From positions 62,001 through 126,000 of the forward strand of contig NZ_VTYQ01000002.1 of the NCBI RefSeq assembly GCF_013113835.1: a stretch of 64,000 bases of DNA. The letters run 5' to 3'. A program made the translations under genes and the position numbers. Position 1 is the first letter of the stretch. Each line of letters opens with the position of its first letter. This document shows positions 32,915 to 40,793 of the stretch, in pieces. The stretch comes from Vibrio sp. RE88. GTDB taxonomy: Bacteria; Pseudomonadota; Gammaproteobacteria; Enterobacterales; Vibrionaceae. Under the pieces are notes generated by a model, which saw only the letters and a program-made list of their open reading frames with translations, did not search any database and was not told where the DNA came from.

Positions 32915-33337
32915 ATGAGTAATAAGAGCAATAGAGAAAACTTAGAACTGTACGCACCAGAAAGCTACTGGGCGGCGACACCTGATGAGCTGGGGCAAGT
33001 TGTGAATGGATGTGGTACGTCCGGTTGGAAAGGGAAGCTAGTACCGGAAACTTTATATGGGTTGTCGGTATCAGAAAGCTGCAATATCCATGATTGGATG
33101 TACCATCATGGCAACGATATTAATGACAAAAATGCAGCAGATAGAGTTTTTCTGAATAATATGATTCGCACTATCGAAGATGAGGGCGGGTTCTGTCTTC
33201 TGCGAAAGCTTCGTTTACGTCGTGCAAGGTTGTATTATCGAGCAGTAGAAAACTTTGGTGGCCCGGCATTCTGGGCGAATAAGAATAAACCGGAAGAATT
33301 TAAGTTCTCTCGATATGCGCATGTTCCGAGCGTATAG
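32915..33337 (+). CDS. Small phospholipase A2-like protein
   Basis: A 140-residue protein with AAAAGGAT before the ATG. The segment NGCGTSGWKG, then LVPETLYGLSVSESCNIHDWMYHHG (residues about 29-65), resembles the phospholipase A2 core: a glycine-rich loop followed by Cys-x-x-His-Asp and an aromatic residue. His-Asp would be the catalytic dyad. The C-terminal part is basic and Trp/Phe-rich. No signal peptide is visible, so it would be cytoplasmic or exported another way. I know this as a small uncharacterised group with a PLA2-like fold; lipase activity is unproven. Confidence 0.6.
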   Translation: MSNKSNRENLELYAPESYWAATPDELGQVVNGCGTSGWKGKLVPETLYGLSVSESCNIHDWMYHHGNDINDKNAADRVFLNNMIRTIEDEGGFCLLRKLRLRRARLYYRAVENFGGPAFWANKNKPEEFKFSRYAHVPSV

Positions 33338-33363
33338 AAGAGATAACTGGAAAGAGATACGAC

Positions 33364-33978
33364 ATGGAATTTTGGAAACTACTGCTGTTTATCCCTGCGT
33401 GCTTTGCACTCAATATGACACCGGGGCCGAATAACTTATTGTCGATGAACAATGCTCGCTGTTATGGGTTCAAAGCTGCGTTGGTTGCAGGGTTTGGGCG
33501 CATTGTCGCCTTCTCGTTTATGATTGCTCTGGCAGCGTCTGGGTTAGCCGTGGTTCTCTACACCTCTGAAGCGTTATTCTTCGTCATCAAGCTGGTGGGT
33601 GCGCTGTATCTTCTCTGGATTGCGTTTAACCTGTGGCGCTCTGAAGCCAGCCCAGTCGCAGAGTTGGACAAAACTCGTAGCCACTTTGGGCTCGCGAAGC
33701 AGGAGTTTGCACTGGCAGCAGGAAACCCGAAAGCCATTCTTATCTTTACTGCGTTTTTGCCTCAGTTTGTCGATGTAACGGCGAACGTGGATCAGCAATT
33801 CTTTACGTTAGGTATTACGTTCTTAGCTCTGGAGCTTGCGGCGATCAGCATCTACGCATTATTTGGTCTGTATCTGAGAAATTGGTTCTCACGACCAGCG
33901 ATGGCGAAACGATTTAATCGCGCTTGTGCTGCGTTTCTTGCCTTTTCAGGAGCCAATTTACTGATTAGCAGACAATAG
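33364..33978 (+). CDS. LysE/RhtB-family amino-acid exporter
   Basis: A 204-residue protein with six membrane helices. The N-terminal family signature is present as FALNMTPGPNNLLSMNNARCYGFKAAL (residues 14-40), with GALYLLWIAFNLW near 75 and FALAAGNPKAILIF near 118. LysE-family proteins export amino acids or similar metabolites. The gene runs in the same direction as the PLA2-like gene, 26 bp after it, and ends at a terminator. Confidence 0.9.
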   Translation: MEFWKLLLFIPACFALNMTPGPNNLLSMNNARCYGFKAALVAGFGRIVAFSFMIALAASGLAVVLYTSEALFFVIKLVGALYLLWIAFNLWRSEASPVAELDKTRSHFGLAKQEFALAAGNPKAILIFTAFLPQFVDVTANVDQQFFTLGITFLALELAAISIYALFGLYLRNWFSRPAMAKRFNRACAAFLAFSGANLLISRQ

Positions 33979-34283
33979 CTACTGCCATCTTTACTTTTTA
34001 TAAACAATAAAACCACCGGCATCACGCTGGTGGTTTTTTATTTTCCTCTTGGGAATTTGAATATTTTAACTCAACTGTTTATATCGCTCGTTTTCCATTC
34101 CTATTATTTTTGGTATTAATCTCTCATTTCTCTTTATTGTTAAATCTGTTGAAAGTGGGCGGAATATTAAACTTTCTTGAATTCTTATTAGTGCTATTGC
34201 TTAAAATTGCGACACAGGTTTTAGTAATTCAATGGATAAAATTTAATCTATATTTCGGACTTATAAAATAAAAAGGAAACAAG
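33979..34283. other. AT-rich gap upstream of the endonuclease gene
   Basis: After the terminator at 34011-34040 this stretch is AT-rich with no gene, RNA or clear repeat. It should hold the endonuclease promoter; AAAGGAAAC just before 34284 is the ribosome site. Confidence 0.4.
34011..34040 (+). terminator. Terminator after the LysE-family gene
   Basis: AACCACCGGC (34011-34020) pairs with GCTGGTGGTT (34026-34035) with one G-T wobble and a 5-base loop, followed by TTTT. A textbook terminator 32 bp after the stop. Confidence 0.88.
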
Positions 34284-35912
34284 ATGAGTTCTCCGTTGAA
34301 TAAAAGCGTCTTACTGGCGTCTCTATTTCTTACCCCTACGCTTGCTCTGGCTGAAATGACCAATGGTGATTTCGAACAATGGAGCAGTTCCTCTCCAACA
34401 GGGTGGAGCACAATCGACAGTGGCATTTCGGTGTCACAGGAAACCAGCATTGTAAAAAGTGGTAGCAATGCGGCAAAAGTGACGGTCAATACTGGTACGC
34501 AAAGCAACACGGACTTTCAGCAGTCTGTAAGTGTGGTATCAGGGCAGACGTATAACTTTTCTGTGTCTGTTTATCACACTGAAGGCAATGTTAAAGCACG
34601 CCTGTATGTGGATGGATACCAAAATTACAGCGTGCCTAGCCAAACTGGTCAATGGCAGGATATTGCTTATTCGTACACGGCCAGCAGCACCAAGAGCATA
34701 AACGTTGGGCTGCGCTTCTATGACGAGTCTGGATTTGATGGTTCCGAAGTCGTTTACATAGATAACTTCCAGCCATCTGATGGCACTGTAACACCGCCTC
34801 CGACAACTTGTAGCAATCATGAAGTCACACTCAACCTGACGACCGACAGTTATGGCTCTGAAACAAGCTGGACGCTGAAAAACAGCAGTAATCAGACTTT
34901 GTTCTCTGGCTCTGACTACGACAATAACACCAGCTATGACAAGGCGATGTGTGTTGAATCAGGTTCGTATGTGTTTGAAATCGTTGATTCCTATGGTGAT
35001 GGTATCTGCTGTAGCTCTGGAAATGGGTCTTACGCGCTAACGTCTAACGGTCAAACTCTTGCGTCTGGTGGCGATTTTACCAACTCTTCCCAGCATTCCT
35101 TTACGCTTGGTGGTAGCAACCCTGATCCAGAACCACCAGTGCTCGGTGACTACTACAAATCAGCTGAAGGTAAGACAGGCTATACGCTGAAGACTGCGCT
35201 GTACAACATCATCAATAACCACAACTCACAAGGCTACTCTGCCGTTTGGGATTTGGTGAAAACCGCTGATATTGATAACTACTATGAGAAGGATGGGACG
35301 ATTCTCGATATCTACTCAGAGAAGATATCTGGCAGTGATTCGATTAACTTTACTAAAGTGACAGACCAATGCGGACAGTACAGTAAAGAAGGCGATTGTT
35401 ACAACCGCGAGCACTCTTTCCCTAAGAGTTGGTTTGGTGGAAAAGTGGAGCCAATGAACTCGGATGGGCACCACTTGTATGCGACAGACGGTTACGTGAA
35501 TGCGAAACGCAGCAACTGGCCATTCGGTGAAGTTGGCAGTGCGACGTACACGTCTTCTAACGGCTCAAAAGTCGGTTCTGCAGCTTCTAGCCTAGGCTAC
35601 TCCGGTACTGTGTTCGAACCTATTGATGAGTTCAAAGGTGATTTGGCCCGTGCGTACTTCTACATGGCGACACGCTACGAAAACGAGATCGCTAATTGGG
35701 AAGGGAACAGCGATAACTCCAACGCTGTGCTCAATGGTACTAATACAACAGTGTTCGAACCTTGGGTTCTGGCTATGTTAAAACGCTGGCATACCAATGA
35801 CCCTGTCGACCAGAAGGAAATTGATCGCAACAACGCGGTGTACAATTTCCAAGGTAACCGCAACCCGTATGTTGACCACCCAGAGTTCGTCAACATGGTT
35901 TGGGGAGACTAA
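34284..35912 (+). CDS. Secreted endonuclease I family nuclease with two accessory domains
   Basis: A 542-residue exported protein. It has a signal peptide to about residue 24 (FLTPTLALAE), then a carbohydrate-binding-like beta-sandwich (about 25-168, starting NGDFEQWSSSSPTGW) and a proline-rich linker. A second beta domain of the kind found on marine secreted enzymes (about 178-275, with SYGDGICCSSGNGSYAL) follows. The C-terminal endonuclease I domain (about 285-540) has the beta-beta-alpha metal active site NREHSFPKSWFGG and DGHHLYATDG. It should cut DNA outside the cell for phosphate or nucleotide use or biofilm turnover. Confidence 0.9.
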   Translation: MSSPLNKSVLLASLFLTPTLALAEMTNGDFEQWSSSSPTGWSTIDSGISVSQETSIVKSGSNAAKVTVNTGTQSNTDFQQSVSVVSGQTYNFSVSVYHTEGNVKARLYVDGYQNYSVPSQTGQWQDIAYSYTASSTKSINVGLRFYDESGFDGSEVVYIDNFQPSDGTVTPPPTTCSNHEVTLNLTTDSYGSETSWTLKNSSNQTLFSGSDYDNNTSYDKAMCVESGSYVFEIVDSYGDGICCSSGNGSYALTSNGQTLASGGDFTNSSQHSFTLGGSNPDPEPPVLGDYYKSAEGKTGYTLKTALYNIINNHNSQGYSAVWDLVKTADIDNYYEKDGTILDIYSEKISGSDSINFTKVTDQCGQYSKEGDCYNREHSFPKSWFGGKVEPMNSDGHHLYATDGYVNAKRSNWPFGEVGSATYTSSNGSKVGSAASSLGYSGTVFEPIDEFKGDLARAYFYMATRYENEIANWEGNSDNSNAVLNGTNTTVFEPWVLAMLKRWHTNDPVDQKEIDRNNAVYNFQGNRNPYVDHPEFVNMVWGD

Positions 35913-35923
35913 CCGAAGTAATC

Positions 35924-35953
35924 AAAGGCCTAACGTTTGTTAGGCCTTTTGGT
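35924..35953. terminator. Terminator between the endonuclease and beta-propeller genes
   Basis: AAAGGCCTAAC (35924-35934) pairs perfectly with GTTAGGCCTTT (35939-35949) around a 4-base loop, with a T-run. It lies between convergent genes and is symmetrical enough to work both ways. Confidence 0.88.
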
Positions 35954-35966
35954 TTGTGTGAGAACG

Positions 35967-36908
35967 CTAGTCCATAAATGCCAACTCAAACATGGTACCG
36001 TCCTGAGTGACGTACTCAACTTTCACATTTTCCCCAGATAGATCGGCAGAGTAGAGTTGTGGTTTCCTGTTTTCAGTCCAGTAAAGTTTGCCTGCGTCGA
36101 AATCGACTTCAAGATCTTGAACACCGCCATTACTCTCTTCAATTGAAAGGAGTTTTTCGACCTGTCTTGACTCGCCTTTGATGTTTGCGCGATAGATAGC
36201 GTGTTCGTTAGCGAAATAAAGGTACTTATCTTTCGGATCCAAATGCATTGCGATGATCTTGTGCCAATCTTCGTAATGGTCGATGCCATCTTCGACGGAC
36301 AACTCTTGGCGCCTATCGACAGTAGAATGTTCACCTAATGCGAAGCTGATGACTTCCGTTTCTTGGTCAACGCCCAGCGCCATGTACATCCGCTCGTTAG
36401 CATTATCGATAGCCAATGCCGTGTTGTTAGCGCAGTAGCCTACGCCACAGTCTTCCATCGTGTCTCCAAATATAAATCGGAAATCTTCGCCCTCAATTGG
36501 CGCTCCTGGCGAGTCGGTATAGTCAGGGTAAACTTCAACAACGGTGTCTTGAGTCATACTACTGGTGTAAACTTGACCGGTTTCTTTATCGACGATGACC
36601 GGAATATCTCCGGTCATCGGGATCTTGTTTACCATCCGATTTTTTTCTCCGTCCAGAGTGACACGCCACAAGGCTTGAGTACTTGGGGTGCTTGTTGCGA
36701 GATAGATAGAATTCTGTGTGACAGCCAAACGGCCACCACCATTAATATCCTCTATCTTAGAGCTCTCTTTGGTGTTCAGATCAAGAACTTGAAGTTCATT
36801 GTACGGCTTATCAGCATCATAAGTGACAAAATAAAGGTCTTTCGCTATCGCGCTGTAACTTAAAGTGAGAAGTACTAACGCAGATAAAGTGGGTAGAGTA
36901 GGTTTCAT
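35967..36908 (-). CDS. Secreted beta-propeller protein (YWTD/SMP-30-like), unknown
   Basis: A 313-residue protein with a signal peptide (LSALVLLTLSYSAIAK) and repeated beta-propeller blades. Pieces such as LYFVTYDADKPYNELQVLDL, NSIYLATSTPSTQALWRVTL, ERMYMALGVD, KYLYFANEHAIYRANI and GKLYWTENRKPQLYSADL recur about every 45 residues. The last two are close to YWTD blades. Such proteins act as scaffolds or as lactonase-like enzymes; no catalytic residues can be assigned. It lies alone, convergent with the endonuclease gene, and I do not know its role. Confidence 0.7.
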   Translation of the reverse strand: MKPTLPTLSALVLLTLSYSAIAKDLYFVTYDADKPYNELQVLDLNTKESSKIEDINGGGRLAVTQNSIYLATSTPSTQALWRVTLDGEKNRMVNKIPMTGDIPVIVDKETGQVYTSSMTQDTVVEVYPDYTDSPGAPIEGEDFRFIFGDTMEDCGVGYCANNTALAIDNANERMYMALGVDQETEVISFALGEHSTVDRRQELSVEDGIDHYEDWHKIIAMHLDPKDKYLYFANEHAIYRANIKGESRQVEKLLSIEESNGGVQDLEVDFDAGKLYWTENRKPQLYSADLSGENVKVEYVTQDGTMFELAFMD

Positions 36909-37244
36909 TGCAGCCTCCTTTAAAAGTAGTCATCCAAGTTTAGGTGTTAAGTTCTGTACGCGTCGAACATGAAAATAAAACTAGTTGCATATATGTTGTT
37001 TTCTAGGTGATTAATAATCATTAAGTGCGGTTGACATTGTTTTTGAAGATTTGAGGCTTGGCTGGTAGGAGTGCTGCTGTTTATCGTGTTTACAATAAGC
37101 TTGATACTGAAAGGGAATTGAAGATAGTGCTCGGTGAGCAAATATCTGGGAGTCGAGTTTTTGGGCGGAAAGTAAAGAAAACTAAAAGAGATGGCACTAG
37201 CCATCCCTTTTGTCGAAATATCGTTCTTATCTAGTCAATAAGCG
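36909..37244. other. Gap between the beta-propeller and binding-protein genes
   Basis: This 336-bp AT-rich stretch holds the promoter of the propeller gene and, near 37190, a terminator for the binding-protein gene. A possible 85-codon reverse frame has no ribosome site and no recognisable content. Nothing else was seen. Confidence 0.4.
37181..37209 (-). terminator. Probable terminator after the binding-protein gene
   Basis: GATGGC (37190-37195) and GCCATC (37200-37205) form a short stem with a 4-base loop. On the reverse strand it is followed by TCTTTTAGTTTTC. Modest stem, so moderate confidence. Confidence 0.5.
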
Positions 37245-37994
37245 CTATTTATATTCGCCTCGGATTGACGCTTCGCGGTAAGCATCCAGTTTGCCTTCGG
37301 CTTTGAGTTTCGCCAGCCCTCGGTTGAAGGCATCAACCAACTCTTGTGAACGAGGGGACTTTTTGGAAATGATCACGTAGTAATCCCTTGCAGACAACGT
37401 TTTCGCATTAGGCTCGATTTTATCGGTTAGATTGAGTTTGGTGATGGTTTCCATACCCACATCCATATCTTCCAACACGATGTCTAGGCGGCCTGCACTG
37501 AGTTTTTTGTAGTTGTTTTCAGCACTAGCGATACGCTGTATGTTGATTTCTCCGGCTTTTTCCATATCTTCGACCCCATAGGCATAACCTGTCACGCCCC
37601 CGATTTTGAAGTTCTTAAGGTCTTCTTTGCTGCTCCAGCTTACAGGTTTACTTTTTTGTTGGAACAAGCCCGTACTTAACGTGATGACGGAGTCGGTATA
37701 GTGGAAAAACTGCTCTCTGTCAGGGTTTTTACTCCATATCAGTGAGCCATCAAAGTTACCTGCTTTGGATTCTTCGAAGCCACGCTTCCATGGCATATAA
37801 GTAAACTCAACTTGATAGCCCTCAGCTTCAAAGGCCTCTCTGACAATTTGAGTGATGAAGCCACCGTTTTTAAGTGATTTGGATTGATACGGCGCCCACT
37901 CACCATTGGCGAGTTTAACGGTGTTAGCGTGAGCAAGGCTGGCAAAGAGCAGAGAAACGGTCAGACATAAAAAGGTTTTGATTAAGCTGCGCAT
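37245..37994 (-). CDS. Periplasmic solute-binding protein, SBP_bac_3 family
   Basis: A 249-residue binding protein. The ATG at 37994 has AAGGAAG upstream and opens directly into a signal peptide (LIKTFLCLTVSLLFASLAHA); a start 18 bp earlier is also in frame. Family features are the mature start NTVKLANGEWAPYQS, the block GFITQIVREAFEAEGYQVEF and KRGFEESKAG. Orphan members of this family in vibrios often lack transporter partners, as here. The ligand, usually an amino acid or other polar compound, is unknown. Confidence 0.88.
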   Translation of the reverse strand: MRSLIKTFLCLTVSLLFASLAHANTVKLANGEWAPYQSKSLKNGGFITQIVREAFEAEGYQVEFTYMPWKRGFEESKAGNFDGSLIWSKNPDREQFFHYTDSVITLSTGLFQQKSKPVSWSSKEDLKNFKIGGVTGYAYGVEDMEKAGEINIQRIASAENNYKKLSAGRLDIVLEDMDVGMETITKLNLTDKIEPNAKTLSARDYYVIISKKSPRSQELVDAFNRGLAKLKAEGKLDAYREASIRGEYK

Positions 37995-38116
37995 TTTTTC
38001 TTCCTTAAACATGCAAATAGATTCAATAAAAGAATAGTTGCTGATAAAGATATCACCAAAAAGTTTAAGGGTGTCTGCACTGATAGATCTGAGGTTTATT
38101 GTTGCCAGAACAACAA

Positions 38117-38141
38117 AAAAGCGCCGTTCAATGGCGCTTTT
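38117..38141 (-). terminator. Terminator after the pseudouridine synthase gene
   Basis: AAAAGCGCC (38117-38125) and GGCGCTTTT (38133-38141) make a 9-bp stem with a 7-base loop. On the reverse strand the stem is followed by a T-run, 8 bp after the gene's stop. Confidence 0.85.
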
Positions 38142-38148
38142 GGAAGGA

Positions 38149-39828
38149 TCAAAATTCGCATTCCGCTTCGAAAGTCATGGGCTGCTTACTGTAAGGATGT
38201 TCGATCTCTAATCGCTGTGCGTGTAAGTGCAATCTATCGGCACGTTGGCCATAGAGGCCGTCGCCAACCATAGGCAAATTGAGCCCAAGGTGGTGAGCGC
38301 AATGCACTCTGAGCTGATGTGTTCGGCCAGTTGTGGGGTAAAGGTAGAGCTTGGAGCGCCCATTGCGAGATTCAATCAGTTCCCAATAGGTTTCAGCTGG
38401 TTTCCCATGCTCGAAGCAGACGAGCTGTCGCGGGCGGTCATCAGGATCGCCACGCATTGGCAAATCTATCTGGCCGCTGGTTTGGTTGACTTCCCCCTCA
38501 AGCAGTGCGACGTAGCGCTTTTGCACTGAGCGGGAAATGAACTGCTTCTGAAGACTTTTGTTCGCACGCTTTGTCAGAGCGAAAACCAACAGCCCTGATG
38601 TCGCCATGTCCAGCCGATGAATCACGAAGGGGCCTTCTACATCTGGGTAGCGCTGTTGCAAGCGGGTGTACGCTGAGTCCTTGATGGTTTTGCCGGGCAC
38701 TGACAGTAGCCCTGAAGGTTTGTTGACGACCACCATCGCTTCATCTTCAAATAGGATCTCAAGCTCTTTATCTTCTGCCCAGTTTTCTTCCAGCGGATTA
38801 TCATCAACGGTCATTCCTTCAAGCATGTGGCCCAAAATAGGGAAGCACTTACTATGGCAGGAAGGGTAGAATTTTCCGTGCTGGCGAACTTCTGATTTCG
38901 GCGAAACGCCCCACCAGAACTCCGCTAATGCCAGCGGCTTAAAGCCATGTTTAAAGGCAAAGTGCAGCAGTTTTGGCGCGGCACATTCGCCAGCACCTGC
39001 TGGTGGTACAGGAGCACTGGTCGGCTTGAATATCGCATTGAGGGATTTCTCTTCTCCTCTGATATTCAGAAAGCGATAGTTATCAAACAGCTTGTTTTGC
39101 AACGTATTAGACAGGGTTTTGCGCTGTTCTTTCAGTGCATTCAAGCTGGTATTTAGCTCATCTAGCTCGTGCTGCAAGACGGCGATCTTTTCATCCCACT
39201 CAAGCTTGAGATATTTAAGTACATTTTTTTCAGCAACACTCTGCTTCGCCAGTTCGTCAAGCCTGATTTTTAGCGCTTCTCCTGCCAATGAGGATTCAGC
39301 CTGCTTACGTTGAGCTTTGCGTTCAGCACGGCCTGCAATCATTGCGTCGCGTTGTAACTGTTCCTGCTGCTGATACTCAGAGGTTAGCAAGCTTATCTTG
39401 TTGGCCAGCTCGGCAATGCGAGGGTTGCTTTTTAGTTGATTAAATTGTTGATTCGCCGCCATGATTTCAGCGGTTTCTGCACGAAAGAAGCTCTCTTCTG
39501 CCAGCATATCGAAAACAGGTGGGACAAAACCGGGTAGCAAGTTTTGGTCTGCTATCTTGCCTGAGAATGCTGAAAGGTAACCCACTTCACCCTGAGGGGA
39601 TTCGACCAGCAATACGCCGAACATTTTGCCTGTACCACTTTGGTTGCTATCAATACCGAAGTCATGCTGCCAGTGCGTTTGTTCGACTAAGTGTTGCTGC
39701 AACTCTTGTGCAGCGATCTCGCACAGCGGATGCGGTTGATAGAAAAACGGAAAGGTGAACTTGTCAGGTAAGCTATATCCATCAATCGGGATGTTGAGCG
39801 GAGTAAACAAATTTTCAGGTTGATGCAT
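38149..39828 (-). CDS. RluA-family pseudouridine synthase with long N-terminal extension
   Basis: A 559-residue protein. The C-terminal part (about 345-555) is an RluA-type pseudouridine synthase with the catalytic Asp in FVIHRLDMATSGLLVFALTK and later blocks TGRTHQLRVHCAH and PMVGDGLYG. The first 340 residues are an extension absent from ordinary RluA (about 220-330 residues). It includes a strongly charged coiled-coil region (about 120-250, e.g. YQQQEQLQRDAMIAGRAERKAQ). A cysteine/histidine cluster (CHSKCF) lies near residue 335. Related large proteins occur in vibrios. It should modify rRNA or tRNA uridines; the extension may bind RNA or ribosomes. Confidence 0.87.
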   Translation of the reverse strand: MHQPENLFTPLNIPIDGYSLPDKFTFPFFYQPHPLCEIAAQELQQHLVEQTHWQHDFGIDSNQSGTGKMFGVLLVESPQGEVGYLSAFSGKIADQNLLPGFVPPVFDMLAEESFFRAETAEIMAANQQFNQLKSNPRIAELANKISLLTSEYQQQEQLQRDAMIAGRAERKAQRKQAESSLAGEALKIRLDELAKQSVAEKNVLKYLKLEWDEKIAVLQHELDELNTSLNALKEQRKTLSNTLQNKLFDNYRFLNIRGEEKSLNAIFKPTSAPVPPAGAGECAAPKLLHFAFKHGFKPLALAEFWWGVSPKSEVRQHGKFYPSCHSKCFPILGHMLEGMTVDDNPLEENWAEDKELEILFEDEAMVVVNKPSGLLSVPGKTIKDSAYTRLQQRYPDVEGPFVIHRLDMATSGLLVFALTKRANKSLQKQFISRSVQKRYVALLEGEVNQTSGQIDLPMRGDPDDRPRQLVCFEHGKPAETYWELIESRNGRSKLYLYPTTGRTHQLRVHCAHHLGLNLPMVGDGLYGQRADRLHLHAQRLEIEHPYSKQPMTFEAECEF

Positions 39829-39951
39829 GTCAGCTTGCCGTCGCGACGAAAAAACAGGAGGCGAGATTGTACCTGTTTGGACACCGATTTCCAGTATTGA
39901 AGAAGGGGGGAGCTTCAGCCCAACTGAGGCTGAAGCTAAAACACTGAAAGG

Positions 39952-40353
39952 CTATCGAATGTACTTAATGGTGGTGCTTATCAGCCAGTGATGTGCGGTA
40001 CCGTCCGTTTTGGTGATCCATAAGTCGTTATCGAACGCTTTTACTCGGCCAACGATGGTGATGTCCAGTTTGTTGTCGACAACACTTTCCACACGGATAA
40101 ATGGGTCTGAAGAGATGAGGAAAGGTTGCGCTTCTTTTACGGATTCACCCTGCGCGATGAGAAAGTAGTGGTTGAGTTTGCCATCTGCAGGCTCAGTGGA
40201 AATGGCTTTGTATCCGACTAATTGAAATCCGTCGCCAATGGGTTGATTGATGATCTCTTGCCCAAGACGAACGTGTGTAGGGATAAAAACGTAAGCAAGG
40301 AGCAAGCCCAGAGCAGCGATGAGGGTCAGCAGTGAAAGTTTGACTTTAGACAT
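39952..40353 (-). CDS. Membrane-anchored or exported hypothetical protein
   Basis: A 133-residue protein from ATG 40353, chosen because a hydrophobic signal or anchor follows immediately (VKLSLLTLIAALGLLLAYVFIP); an earlier in-frame ATG at 40404 would put 17 residues before it. The remainder is a soluble beta-rich domain (GDGFQLVGYKAI, HYFLIAQGES, VVDNKLDITIVGRVKAF). I do not recognise the family. It stands alone between the RluA-type gene and PhoX. Confidence 0.55.
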   Translation of the reverse strand: MSKVKLSLLTLIAALGLLLAYVFIPTHVRLGQEIINQPIGDGFQLVGYKAISTEPADGKLNHYFLIAQGESVKEAQPFLISSDPFIRVESVVDNKLDITIVGRVKAFDNDLWITKTDGTAHHWLISTTIKYIR

Positions 40354-40793
40354 GGTGTTGTTCGTTATCCAGTTGAGGCGATAGCTTATCACAGGCAATT
40401 GCATGCGTGGATAGTAGCTTGAAACTCTGCTGTCTAAGTTGATATCGATTAATTAAAGCGGAGTTAGCATTTGAAATTGGTAAGAGAAGGTAAATTCAAC
40501 TCTCTCTTCGACTTTACGCCTCTTATTATCAAAATAGCATATTAGTTTTCATGCGATGAATAAATTTTAAATATATTTTTCTGATTCATTTTGTTTGGTT
40601 AATTTGTTTTGTTTATGGCTTTTTTTGTCTAAAAAGTAATTAATAAATTAATTATTCATTTTGGTTCCAAAGCTTTCTTGGTTTTTATTTCTTTCTTTTA
40701 AATTAAACGAAACTTTAACAATTCAGGCCTATTAATAATTTCCACACAGGGAGCAAATGCTCGAGTAATAGATAGGAAATAAAAGGCAGTGTT
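40354..40793. other. Long AT-rich region upstream of phoX
   Basis: This 440-bp region has no gene. It is extremely AT-rich from about 40540 to 40720 and must hold the phoX promoter. I searched it for Pho-box CTGTCAT-type repeats and saw none. GATAGGAAATAAAAGG precedes the phoX ATG as ribosome site. Confidence 0.45.

Noticed and set aside
36947..37204. 85-codon reverse frame in the gap before the binding-protein gene
   Set aside because: No ribosome site, no recognisable domain, AT-rich low-complexity codons, and it overlaps the putative terminator of the neighbouring gene.
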